DNA of 64,000 nt from CBDDCX01 sp965226925 (GTDB lineage: Bacteria > Gemmatimonadota > Gemmatimonadetes > Longimicrobiales > Gaopeijiaceae), in the NCBI GenBank assembly GCA_965226925.1, contig CBDDEN010000005.1:1-64000 (forward strand), read 5' to 3'. The notes below the pieces were generated by a model that was not told where the DNA came from, did not search any database, and saw only the letters and a program-made list of their open reading frames with translations. A program made the translations under genes and the position numbers. Below are positions 28,015 to 36,815 of the stretch, one piece after another. Numbering within the stretch: the first letter of the stretch is position 1; each line of letters starts with the position of its first letter.

Positions 28015-28125
28015 GAGGGACTCCTTTCGCGAGAGGCGCTTGAGGGTGAGGAGAAAGGATATGACCTTCCCCATCGGTGATGCTCCATAAAACAAGTCGA
28101 CGAAGCCTAGACGAAAACGATGAGT

Positions 28126-28559
28126 TTAACAGCGTGGGCTCATGTCCGCGTCCCCAATATTGGGGAGATTGGCGGATTCTCTGGCTCAGGCCTTACGGCA
28201 AGGCGGACGAGGTCAGCGCCGATCCGCGGCGGCTTCCGCCTTCAGTGCCGGGATTCCGGAGCGCCGCCCAGCGCAAGCACAAGCCGCACCAGGTCCGCCT
28301 GACGCGACAGGCCATGCTTGGCGAACATGTGCTTCACATGCGAGCGGATCGTGCTTTCTCCGCGGCCCATCGCCGCGGCGACGTCGCGGACGGTCATGCC
28401 TTCGGCCAACAGCACCGCCACGCGGCTCTCCATCCCCGTGAGCCCGAGCGCCTCCGCCGCCACGTCCGGATCGATGCGGGTCCGGCGCGCCGGGTCGGCG
28501 ACCAGCACCAGCGCCGCGACCGGCCAGACCCGCAAGTCCGTCTGCGGCCGGCCCACCGG
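28126..28559 (+). repeat. 434-bp inverted repeat, left arm
   Basis: Pairs with 32,578-33,012 in opposite orientation. It holds the last 106 codons of the LuxR-type regulator plus about 115 bp downstream with a 16-bp perfect palindrome TCCCCAATATTGGGGA (28,151-28,166; 32,970-32,985 in the other arm). The arms differ at a few bases, including coding changes. Confidence 0.9.
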
Positions 28560-29393
28560 GTTGACCTGCAGCGCCAGCGGCGGCAGGGGAGAAGGGCGGC
28601 TGACCATCGTCGAGCCGGCGGCGCCCTGCACCCCGAACGGCGGAAGCGCTCGCGCCAACACCGCCTGGAGTTGGGCGTCGTCCTCCGTCGAGCGGGCGTG
28701 GAGGAAACCGCCCGCGTCGAACAGACCCTCGCCGGTCCGGATCACATCCCGGGCGCGGTCGTTCGCCGCCACGATCCGCCCGCGCCCGTCGAGCTGCACA
28801 ATGCCCAACCCGGTGGTGTCGAGCAGCGTCGCCATCGACGCACCCAGCGCGCCGACCCCGGCCAGCGCCTGCTGCGCGCGCACGCACTGGCGGATATGGG
28901 GCAGGAGACGCTGGATAAGGTTGAGCTGGGCGGACGACCAGCCGTTCCCGTCGACCGGGTCGTTGACGACCCAGACGATCCGCGAGCCATCCGGCCCGTC
29001 CAAGCGCACGTTGATGCTGTTGCAGGCGCGGGCGCGGGGCAGCAGCTCGTTGTACGCCGCGGAGGTCTTGAGTTCCTCGTCGGTGTAGAGGTCGGTGATA
29101 TGGACCAGCCGGCTGTCGGGGAGACGCCGCAGGCGCGGGGCCCGTTCGTCCCGGGGGTAGTAGGTCTGGAAGTATTCCCGCTCCAGTGCCCGGTCCCGTT
29201 GTCCGCGGACGAACGACCACGCAAAGACGATCCGGATGTCCTTTTCGGAGTCGCCGTCGCCGAACACCATGGCGCTGCCGTGCGTGCCGAGGGCGTCGTC
29301 GATGAGCGCGGTGGCGCTCGACCAGTGCACACGATCGAGCGCCGTTTCGTGCAGCGAGGCCAAGATGGCGTCGAACGCCTCCCGTTCGCTCAT
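28242..29393 (-). CDS. LuxR-type transcriptional regulator with N-terminal sensor region
   Basis: A 383-residue protein from ATG 29393 (MSEREAFDAILASLHETALD); the frame extends further upstream but that part is Arg/Gly-rich and non-coding in character. Residues 1-220 are a GAF/PAS-like sensory region (LDTTGLGIVQLDGRGRIVAA). Residues about 315-375 are the GerE helix-turn-helix (LTGMESRVAVLLAEGMTVRD, GRGESTIRSHVKHMFAKHGL). It presumably activates or represses nearby genes in response to a ligand. The HTH-encoding end lies within an inverted repeat whose other arm carries a second HTH end without an N-terminus (32,581-32,894), so recombination between arms would swap them. Confidence 0.85.
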   Translation of the reverse strand: MSEREAFDAILASLHETALDRVHWSSATALIDDALGTHGSAMVFGDGDSEKDIRIVFAWSFVRGQRDRALEREYFQTYYPRDERAPRLRRLPDSRLVHITDLYTDEELKTSAAYNELLPRARACNSINVRLDGPDGSRIVWVVNDPVDGNGWSSAQLNLIQRLLPHIRQCVRAQQALAGVGALGASMATLLDTTGLGIVQLDGRGRIVAANDRARDVIRTGEGLFDAGGFLHARSTEDDAQLQAVLARALPPFGVQGAAGSTMVSRPSPLPPLALQVNPVGRPQTDLRVWPVAALVLVADPARRTRIDPDVAAEALGLTGMESRVAVLLAEGMTVRDVAAAMGRGESTIRSHVKHMFAKHGLSRQADLVRLVLALGGAPESRH

Positions 29394-29639
29394 CGGCGTA
29401 CCGTCGCCTGCAACCCGCCGGCCGCCCCGATTCCGATCGGATCGTGCGCCAAGAACCCTCCCTCGTTTCGCTGATGCTCCGTCGCAACCCTGCGCCCCGA
29501 TGCTGCCGGGGGCCCACTGCCCGCGGCGTCGGCGAGGGCCGTTTCCGCCCCCGGCGCCGAGTCGCATGAAGGTAGCGCTCCCTTCATTGTCATGCCCATT
29601 GCACGTACGCGACGATACACACTGAACAAGACGGGTGTA

Positions 29640-30396
29640 GTTTCGTGGTATGAAACGACCGGGGAGCTGTGAGCGGGTTTCGACTTTTGCGATTCGAAGA
29701 AGCGGCGGAGGCCTGAAGATCGAGGCGTTCTATGCGAACGCCTCCCGATTCGCTCATGGAGGATCTGCTCTACGGCGGTGCGCCGCTTTGCCTGCGCCTG
29801 AGCGGTCCTTTGCCGGACGAGACTCGCCTGAACTTCCGCCACCGCTGGCCGCGCAGGGCTTGGGGATGGGGTTGTTCGATCAATGATCGGGCATCGTTGA
29901 AGACGGTTTGGATGCGAGCTGACGCGCCGCGTCGACCAGGGGAGAACGGGATCCAAGATGCACCAGACGAAGAAGGGAAACCAGTGGCTTCGGGATGAAG
30001 GCGATGAATCGGGTCTGGCGCACAGCCGACGACGGCCGCCCGCGGCGGACGTGACGCAGGCCCGTGCGGCATGGTGACGAGACGGAGGCATGGGGCGACG
30101 CGGGCTACCAGGGTGTGGACAAGCGCCCGGAGAACAGGGGTTGCGGCGTCGCCTGGCAGGTGGCGATGAAGCCGGGCAAGCGTCGCCTGCTCGATCGGGA
30201 CGGCGCCGAGGCGGCGGCCGAGAAGCGCAAGGCATCGGTGCGGGCGAGAGCATCCGTTCTTGTATGTGAAGCGGCGCTTCGGGTACGGTAAGGTGCGCCC
30301 GGGGACTGGCGGAACACGCAGCGATCGCGTTGCTGCTCGGGTTCTCGTCTGCATGGCCGCTAACCGGTACGCGCTCCCTTCGAAGCATTGACGGTC
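29640..30396 (+). pseudogene. IS5-family transposase remnant
   Basis: Scattered frames give IS5-type pieces in order: LRLSGPLPDETRLNFRHRWP (about 29,795), MHQTKKGNQW (about 29,958), WGDAGYQGVDKRPENRG (about 30,090), EKRKASVRAR followed by HPFLYVKRRFGYGKVR (about 30,220-30,300). Several frameshifts and stops separate them. Similar sequences (ATGCCCA, GCACGTACGCG, ACGATACA) lie in direct orientation on both sides (29,592-29,624 and 30,402-30,433). Confidence 0.75.
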
Positions 30397-30546
30397 GGAC
30401 CATGCCCATCATCGCACGTACGCGCAACGATACAGACCTTCCCTAGAACTAGAGAGGGAGGCGGCTCCGCTCCCGATGGGAGCCCCCGGCGATGCCATGG
30501 GCAACGGTCGTTGAGGGGTGTCAGAGTGTCGGCTGCCCGGGAGGCG

Positions 30547-31815
30547 ATGATGTTTTCAGTTGGCGAAGCGATACGATCCGCGGTCGCCGGCGCGGTGGTT
30601 CTGCCCGAGCGCTGGCGGCGCGGAGTGGCCTACAACCCGCTCTCGGCGCGGATGGCCCAGGATCCCTATCCCGCCTATGCGGCCCTGCGCGACAGGGCTC
30701 CGGTGCACCGCAGCCGGTTGTTGAGGGCCTGGGTGTTCACGCGCCACGCCGATGTGGGCGCCATCCTGCGCGACCATCGGCGTTTCGGCAATGACCCGCG
30801 CAAGGGCACGCTATCGTCTCGACAGCTGGCCATGCTGCCCCCGCCGCACGAATTCACGTTGCTGTTTCTGGATCCTCCGGACCACACGCGGCTGCAGGCG
30901 CTCGTCAGCAAAGCCTTCACCCCGAGAGCGGTCAATGCGCTCGAGTCCCGCATCCGCAGCATTCTGGGGGGCCTGCTGGACGACATCCACGACCCATCCG
31001 CGTTCGATCTCATGGAGGCGGTGGCTCGGCCCCTGCCGGTGATCGTCATGGCCGAGATGCTGGGCGTTCCGGCTGAAGACAGGGCCCGATTCGCGGTGTG
31101 GGCAGCGCAGCGCGCGCGTCTGCTGGAACCGACGATCAGTCGGCGCGAACGCAAGGCGGGCGGAGCGGCCTCCCGAGCTTTCAACGCCTATTTTCGACCG
31201 ATCATCGAGGAGCGGCGGGCCGCGCCGCGGGAGGACATCGTCAGCGCCCTGGTGCGGGCGCAGGACGAAGGTGCACACCTGAGTGAATGCGAGACGCTGA
31301 ACATGCTACGCCTCCTCCTGAGCGCCGGCACCGAGACCACTGCGAACCTGATCGGCAACGGCATCCTGGCCCTGCTTCGCAATCCCGATCAGCTTCAGCG
31401 ACTCAGGGATGACCCGGGCCTGATCCCGGCTGCGGTAGAAGAGCTACTGCGCTTCGACTCTCCGGTACAGGTGGACTTTCGGCGTGTGCTCGCGGACTGC
31501 GAGGTGAACGGCTTCCGGTTGCGGAAACGCGACAACATCGTGCTCCTTCTGGGCGCGGCCAACCGGGATCCGGACGTGTTCGTCGATCCGGACCGCCTCG
31601 ACATCGATCGCCGCCAGGGTCGGCACCTCTCGTTCGGGGGCGGGATCCACCATTGCCTTGGCGCTCCGCTGGCGCGCTTGGAGGGCCGGATCGTTCTGGA
31701 GATGCTGCTCGACCGGTTCAAGTCGATAAGGTTGCTAGGGGATCGCCCGCGGTTTCGCCAGGGCATCGTGCTTCGGGGCCCTCAATCCCTGACGCTTCAG
31801 TGCGTCAGCCATTGA
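30547..31815 (+). CDS. Cytochrome P450
   Basis: Start ATG 30547 or 30550 (MMFSVGEAIRSAV) with GGGAGG just upstream. About 422 residues of a soluble bacterial class-I P450: I-helix LLSAGTETTANLIGNGIL (oxygen-binding Thr), the ExxR motif in AAVEELLRFDSPV, and heme-ligand loop LSFGGGIHHCLGAPLARLEG with the axial Cys. It would hydroxylate a small molecule using electrons from ferredoxin and its reductase, which are not encoded nearby. Substrate unknown. It lies between the two arms of the 434-bp inverted repeat and would be inverted by recombination between them. Confidence 0.95.
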   Translation: MMFSVGEAIRSAVAGAVVLPERWRRGVAYNPLSARMAQDPYPAYAALRDRAPVHRSRLLRAWVFTRHADVGAILRDHRRFGNDPRKGTLSSRQLAMLPPPHEFTLLFLDPPDHTRLQALVSKAFTPRAVNALESRIRSILGGLLDDIHDPSAFDLMEAVARPLPVIVMAEMLGVPAEDRARFAVWAAQRARLLEPTISRRERKAGGAASRAFNAYFRPIIEERRAAPREDIVSALVRAQDEGAHLSECETLNMLRLLLSAGTETTANLIGNGILALLRNPDQLQRLRDDPGLIPAAVEELLRFDSPVQVDFRRVLADCEVNGFRLRKRDNIVLLLGAANRDPDVFVDPDRLDIDRRQGRHLSFGGGIHHCLGAPLARLEGRIVLEMLLDRFKSIRLLGDRPRFRQGIVLRGPQSLTLQCVSH

Positions 31816-32027
31816 GGTGCTGATTCCTAGCGTATCGTGGTCCACGAGTCCCAGGGTTCGATGCGCGCTCCCGGCCCCGGTCGGGTCCAGATAGTCGGCT
31901 CAAACCACATCATTCAGGCGTCGCTCGGGCTAGAACGCCGTCCGGTTGTAGGCCCGCACGTTCGGAGTCCTGACGGCGTGCTGTTGGTCGATGGCCCAGC
32001 AGCGGGAATCAGGGCACTCCTGGCCGT

Positions 32028-32577
32028 TCACTCTCGAAACTGTACCCACGGTCCCCAAATGCCCGGGCCGCGGCCTCGTTCGCCTTTCAAGTAGTCCGCA
32101 TAGAGCTCGGCGGCTGGCACGGTTCCCAAGTCGGGGATTTCGAGGTCTCCCGCCCCGTTCACGACCGTCTTCATCCACCTGTCCATTCTGGTCTGCGCCT
32201 GCGCCTTCATTTCCTCCCTTTCTGGTCCCATCGGAGTCGCTCCAAAGACTCCGTTTTCGAATGCTACGCAGACGCCGTAGCGGTACCGAGGGTCTTGGTG
32301 CAAGGGGTCGACGACGGGACGCACCGAAATCATCTGCGGCGTGGGCTTCTCGATTTCGCCTTCCCGATCGATGTGCCAACTGCTCGATCTTCCACCGTCC
32401 TGAACAAGGCTGGCGGCACTCTCGCTGAGCCATCCCATCTGATTCAGGAAGTCCAAGACATGTCGCATTCGGATCTGAATCTCCTCGTCCCGCGTGAACC
32501 AACGGAGTATCTTGCAATCTGCGGCCTTTCCCCGTCTGGCAATGCCCTTGTGAACGAGGTCATTGCGAATGTCCTTC
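32028..32577 (-). pseudogene. Unknown protein, 5' end cut by the inverted repeat
   Basis: About 180 residues are readable up to the repeat boundary: IRNDLVHKGIARRGKAADCK, ILRWFTRDEEIQIRMRHVLD, TPQMISVRPVVDPLHQDPRY, EIPDLGTVPAAELYADYLKG. The composition is that of a soluble charged protein. The frame continues into the repeat arm antisense to the LuxR end, so the true N-terminus is missing. I recognise no family. Confidence 0.5.
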
Positions 32578-33012
32578 CGGTGGGCCGGCCGGAGACGGAC
32601 TTGCGGGTCTGGCCGGTCGCGGCACTGGTGCTGGTCGCCGACCCGGCGCGCCGGACCCGCATCGATCCGGCCGTGGCGGCGGAGGCGCTCGGGCTCACGG
32701 GGATGGAGAGCCGCGTGGCGGTGCTGTTGGCCGAAGGCATGACCGTCCGCGACGTCGCCGCAGCGATGGGCCGCGGAGAAAGCACGATCCGCTCGCATGT
32801 GAAGCACATGTTCGCCAAGCATGGCCTGTCGCGTCAGGCGGACCTGGTGCGGCTTGTGCTTGCGGTGGGCGGCGCTCCGGAATCCCGGCACTGACGGCGG
32901 AAGCCGCCGCGGATCGGCGCTGACCTCGTCCGCCTTGCCGTAAGGCCTGAGCCAGAGAATCCGCCAATCTCCCCAATATTGGGGACGCGGACATGAGCCC
33001 AACGCTGTTAGC
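32578..33012 (-). repeat. 434-bp inverted repeat, right arm
   Basis: See left arm at 28,126. Outer end TAACAGCGTTGGGCTCATG (reverse complement), inner end CCGGCCCACCGG. Contains the silent LuxR C-terminus. Confidence 0.9.
32581..32894 (+). pseudogene. Silent LuxR C-terminal (HTH) cassette without N-terminus
   Basis: Encodes the same 104 C-terminal residues as the regulator at 28,242 with changes such as GRPQTDL to GRPETDL, IDPDVAAEA to IDPAVAAEA, and LVLALGG to LVLAVGG. No start or sensor domain precedes it; upstream frames are unrelated. It becomes part of a full regulator only if the 28.56-32.58 kb segment inverts. Confidence 0.8.
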
Positions 33013-33082
33013 CTTATCGTTTACGTCTAGGCACTGCTGCCCAAACTCCGGCGTTCTCCACCTGACGAATAGAGGTCATACG

Positions 33083-33733
33083 ATGCGTATCGTACGTCAG
33101 CTCTTCCAGAAGCTTCCTCCACTTCTCGCACTCGCGCTTTCTGTCAGCCTATTCGTACCGGGAAGCGTTTACGGGCAGACGAGCCTTTCACTCCAGGCCG
33201 GCGCTAGCCTCGCGACGCTGGGAGGGAGCGATGTAGCAAGTGCTGACTCCCGGATCGGCATGAGAGTTGGGGCATCGGCCATCTTCCCGTTGTCGGCCAA
33301 CCTGGATCTGCAGTTCGGGGCTGCCTATGCAGCCAAGGGTGCGACAAAGCAGGAGCTCGGTGTCGATGTGGCGTTGGAGCTCGACTACTTCGAGATACCA
33401 CTGCTTCTGAGGCTTAGCCCTTCCGTCGGTGGCACCATATCGCCCCACTTCACTGTCGGCCCGGCACTCTCTTTTCGACTCAAGTGCAGCGTGTCTGGAT
33501 CAGCAGAAGGGTTCGAGATTTCAGGCGACTGCGATGAAGTTGGAGATCCCGATCTGAAGTCGATGGACTTTGGGGCAATGGCCGGTGCCGGTATAGACAT
33601 CGCAACGTCCGGGTCCCTGTCTGTGTCGTTGGATCTCCTTTACAACTTTGGCCTTTCCTCCATCTACGAATCGGAAGATACGAAGAATCGCGCGTTTTCG
33701 ATTCTAGCGGGCGTCACGTTCCCCATAGGCTAG
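33083..33733 (+). CDS. PorT-like outer-membrane beta-barrel protein
   Basis: ATG 33083 (MRIVRQLFQKLPPLLALALS) with AGAGG upstream. The signal peptide ends GSVYGQ. The mature protein has eight strand-like segments (LSLQAGASLATLGGSD, DLQFGAAYAAKGATK, ELDYFEIPLLLRLS, HFTVGPALSFRLKC, AMAGAGIDIATSGSLSVS, FSILAGVTFPIG) and an internal Cys pair. This is the outer_membrane_beta-barrel 2 (PorT) layout. It probably anchors or interacts at the cell surface; it opens the surface-protein cluster that follows. Confidence 0.8.
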   Translation: MRIVRQLFQKLPPLLALALSVSLFVPGSVYGQTSLSLQAGASLATLGGSDVASADSRIGMRVGASAIFPLSANLDLQFGAAYAAKGATKQELGVDVALELDYFEIPLLLRLSPSVGGTISPHFTVGPALSFRLKCSVSGSAEGFEISGDCDEVGDPDLKSMDFGAMAGAGIDIATSGSLSVSLDLLYNFGLSSIYESEDTKNRAFSILAGVTFPIG

Positions 33734-33917
33734 CAGGATAGCCGTCTACAGTGCTGGCCAATCCGAGAGCGCATGAGCGAGTGCCATGTTCGGATCCCGC
33801 ACTGTGTCATCCAGTTGCCAGATCTCGATGCGGTGGTGCCCCCGTCATGAACGGCGCGATGGACGGAGGGCCACCGTCACGATCCCGTTTGGGAACGAAC
33901 CCGTGGAGGAGAGTCCC

Positions 33918-35735
33918 ATGAGCCGTGACCGATCCATCATCCGCGTATGGACAGTGCTAGCGGTTGTGGCCTTGGCCACGGCGTGCGGGGGCGGCGACAG
34001 CGGTGGCCCCACTGCACTCCCAACGGTGCCCGATCCGAGTGTGATGCAGCCGGTGGTCTCGGTGGAGGTGTCGTCGCCTGCGGAACCGACCGCCTTGGGT
34101 GAGCCGCTGCAGTTGGGTGAGACGCTGCAGTTGTCGGTGGAAGCACTCGACGAGAACGGACAGGCGGTAGCGGGTGTGGAGTTCTCGTGGGAGTCGAGCA
34201 ACACGTCGGTGGCGACGGTAGATGCGACGGGTCTGGTGACGGCGGTCGCCGAAGGGACGGCGACGATCACCGCGAGTGCGGGCGACGTGCAGGCAACGGT
34301 GGAGATCACGGTCGTGAGTGCGATGCAGCCGGTGGTCTCGGTAGAGGTATCGCCGTCCGCGGAGACCATCGCTATAGGCACAACGCGGCAGTTGTCGGCG
34401 GAAGCATTCGACGAAAACGGACAGGCGGTAGCGGGTGCGGAGTTCTCGTGGGAGTCGAACAACACGTCGGTGGCGACGGTGGACGCGTCGGGTCTGGTGA
34501 CAGGGGTCGCCGAAGGGACGGCGACGATCACCGCGAGTGCAGGCAGCGTGCAGGGAAGGGCGCACATTGCGGTGGCCAACCCGGTGGCCAGCTCGGACCG
34601 CGGGATCCTGGTGGCGCTCTACAATGCAACGGATGGACCGAATTGGATTGACTCTGACAACTGGCTCACCGACGCGCCGCTCGGGAGCTGGTACGGAGTC
34701 GAGACCAACGCCTTGGGCCGGGTCACGGAATTAAATCTCCCCTTCAAAGACCTCTCAGGCCCGATCCCACCTGAACTCGGCAAGCTCACGAACCTGACGG
34801 ACCTGGATCTCAGGTGGAACGAACTTTCCGGCCCGATTCCACCTGAACTCGGCAAGCTCACGAACCTGAAGGAGCTGGATCTCGGCCAAAACGCCCTCTC
34901 GGGCCCGGTCCCGCCCGAGCTCGGCAACCTCACGAACCTGACGTACCTGCGGCTCAACTCGAACAACCTCTCGGGCCCGATCCCACCTGAACTCGGCAAC
35001 CTCACGAACCTGACGGGCCTGTATCTCCGCTCCAACGAACTCTCGGGCCCGATCCCACCTGAACTCGGCAAGCTCACGAACCTGACGGACCTGCATCTCA
35101 GAAGCAACGAACTGACGGGCCCGGTCCCGCCTGAACTCGGCAACCTGAGCAGCCTGACGGACCTGCAGCTCAACTCGAACAACCTTACGGGCCCGATCCC
35201 GCCCGAACTCGGCAACCTCACGAACCTGGAAATACTGGATCTCGGCTTCAACGAACTGACGGGCCCGGTCCCGCCTGAACTCGGCAACCTCACGAACCTG
35301 GAAATACTGGATCTCAGCTCGAACAACCTTACGGGCCCGATCCCGCCTGAACTCGCCGGCCTGACTAACCTGACAACGCTGCGTCTTGCCACCAACGATC
35401 TTTCCGGCCCGATCCCGCCCGAAATCGGTAACCTCACGAACCTGGAAATCCTGGATCTCAGCGGTAAGTTGTTTCAGGACGGCACCGAGCTTACGGGCCC
35501 GGTCCCGCCTGAACTCGGCAACCTCACGAACCTGACGTACCTGTATCTCAGCAACAACGAACTGACGGGCCCGGTCCCGCAGAGTTTTCTCGCGCTCGAT
35601 ATGCTGATCTCCTTCTGGTTCCAAGGCAACGCCGGCCTATGCGCACCGAACACGACCGAGTTTGTCACTTGGCTGCAGAGTATTGCCCAAGTCCGCGGGC
35701 CCTTCTGCAGCGCGTCCTCTTCGGCGCCGCGTTGA
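33918..35735 (+). CDS. Big2-LRR surface lipoprotein
   Basis: ATG 33918 with GGAGGAGAG upstream. The lipobox (VVALATACGGG) is followed by two Big2 Ig-like domains (residues about 45-130 and 135-220; SNTSVATVDATGLVTAVAEG). A linker DRGILVALYNATDGPNWIDS with NWLTDAPLGSWYGVE, the usual cap before LRRs, leads into about a dozen 24-residue plant-type LRRs (consensus LTNLTDLDLRWNELSGPIPP). It ends with a short Cys-containing cap (QGNAGLCAPNTTEF). Such proteins are surface-exposed adhesion or recognition modules. The repeats GPIPPELG and GPVPPELG alternate and the unit DNA is highly similar, which favours recombination. Confidence 0.9.
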   Translation: MSRDRSIIRVWTVLAVVALATACGGGDSGGPTALPTVPDPSVMQPVVSVEVSSPAEPTALGEPLQLGETLQLSVEALDENGQAVAGVEFSWESSNTSVATVDATGLVTAVAEGTATITASAGDVQATVEITVVSAMQPVVSVEVSPSAETIAIGTTRQLSAEAFDENGQAVAGAEFSWESNNTSVATVDASGLVTGVAEGTATITASAGSVQGRAHIAVANPVASSDRGILVALYNATDGPNWIDSDNWLTDAPLGSWYGVETNALGRVTELNLPFKDLSGPIPPELGKLTNLTDLDLRWNELSGPIPPELGKLTNLKELDLGQNALSGPVPPELGNLTNLTYLRLNSNNLSGPIPPELGNLTNLTGLYLRSNELSGPIPPELGKLTNLTDLHLRSNELTGPVPPELGNLSSLTDLQLNSNNLTGPIPPELGNLTNLEILDLGFNELTGPVPPELGNLTNLEILDLSSNNLTGPIPPELAGLTNLTTLRLATNDLSGPIPPEIGNLTNLEILDLSGKLFQDGTELTGPVPPELGNLTNLTYLYLSNNELTGPVPQSFLALDMLISFWFQGNAGLCAPNTTEFVTWLQSIAQVRGPFCSASSSAPR

Positions 35736-35951
35736 CCGGACCCGTGGCTCGACGCGCCGAGAGCGTACGGTGGTGGCTGACGGTGGGGGTCAGTTGAGGA
35801 GATGCGGGTGGTGGTGAGATGAGTGAAGACGAACTCATTTGAAAGCGTGGAGCGAGGTTGTTGCCGATGAGCACCTTGACCGGCCGCTGACGGTAGGAGT
35901 AAGTCACCCGGTCAGGGATGTTCGATCACCTTTAAGAAGGGGGAGAAGAAC

Positions 35952-36298
35952 GTGAAACGGTTCGCTTTGTTGGTCCTGATCCTTGCAGCCTGAGGAGATA
36001 ATGGCGTTGCTACGGCTATGTCGCAGGCGACGTGACGTTGACGCTGGTTCCGTCCACCATCGGCTCGGTAAGCTCTCCATCTGGCAGCGGCAGTGGTTCA
36101 GGAACCGGAGACACCAGACAGGCCGCACTGGATCAAGCCTATCGCGCTGCCTGCTCACAACTTGGGCTTGACAACGCCACCAGATCGGCCTGCGAGCAGG
36201 GACAGGATTTTCAGGTTGAAGGCGGCAGCCAGGGCAACATCCGCCTGTTCAGTGCCGTTGAACGTAGTATTCGATGCAGTAGCAGTTCGGAAAGCTGA
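35952..36298 (+). pseudogene. Small lipoprotein-like gene with TGA at the lipobox Cys
   Basis: GTG 35952 behind GGGGGAGAAG starts VKRFALLVLILAA, a lipoprotein signal whose next codon, where Cys is required, is TGA (35991-35993). It is followed by GDNGVATAMSQAT, a second TGA, and then, in another frame, by LTLVPSTIGSVSSPSGSGSG with DQAYRAACSQLGLDNA, ending at 36,298. The promoter-proximal sequence and RBS look intact, but at least three disabling changes are present. Family unknown. Confidence 0.5.
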
Positions 36299-36815
36299 GG
36301 AAGGAGTTGGGTCGTCTCACGAACCCACCCGCGCCGGAGTTGGGCGGTTTCGTCCCAGTCATCGTCGACGCAGCCACCGGGGACTGGAAAGGAACTCCGG
36401 ACCGATGTGTGCAACGCCACACTCTCAGCCGGAGAGCACTAGCCCCTGCCCAAATTCTATCGTGCTTCGCACGACGAGTCGGGATCCCAGTTCGGGCGTA
36501 CGCGCGGCACGAGGCGGCCATTCTCGTCCACTCCAATTGCGAGCAAAGATTGAAGGAGAGAGCCCCTTGAGCCAGTCGCTGAACGCAAGAGAAGGCTCGC
36601 ATTGGCCGCCCCCTCATCAGCGCTCCTTAAGGGTCCGAGAGCCGCCGCCGACTGTCCGCGTCTCACCCCCCCGCCTGACCCGAACGTGGCCGCCGGGTTG
36701 CGCCGGCCCCGCACTCCTCGTCCTCCTCCGACACGACCCCCACGGCACGGCCCGCGGGCGGCCAGGGCCGTCGCGGACCCGAGGACGGCAGCTATCCACT
36801 GAGTTGAAAGGCCCT
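36299..36815. other. Intergenic region, no gene recognised
   Basis: About 515 bp between the small broken lipoprotein gene and the next lipoprotein. Plus-strand frames are open but of poor coding character. The promoter of the 36,816 gene probably lies in its right part; I see no clear motif. Confidence 0.4.

Noticed and set aside
29394..29567. Longer N-terminus of the LuxR-type regulator (58 extra codons)
   Set aside because: The extension is Gly/Arg-rich, lacks coding character and contains no better start; ATG 29393 begins the recognisable protein.
34619..35624. Two long minus-strand frames opposite the Big2-LRR gene (and similar ones opposite 38,444-40,606)
   Set aside because: Antisense shadows of LRR-coding repeats; the plus strand has signal peptides, lipoboxes and canonical LRRs.
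35991..35993. TGA at the lipobox position as a selenocysteine codon
   Set aside because: No hairpin of SECIS type was apparent, lipidation needs Cys, and a further TGA plus a frameshift follow within the same gene.
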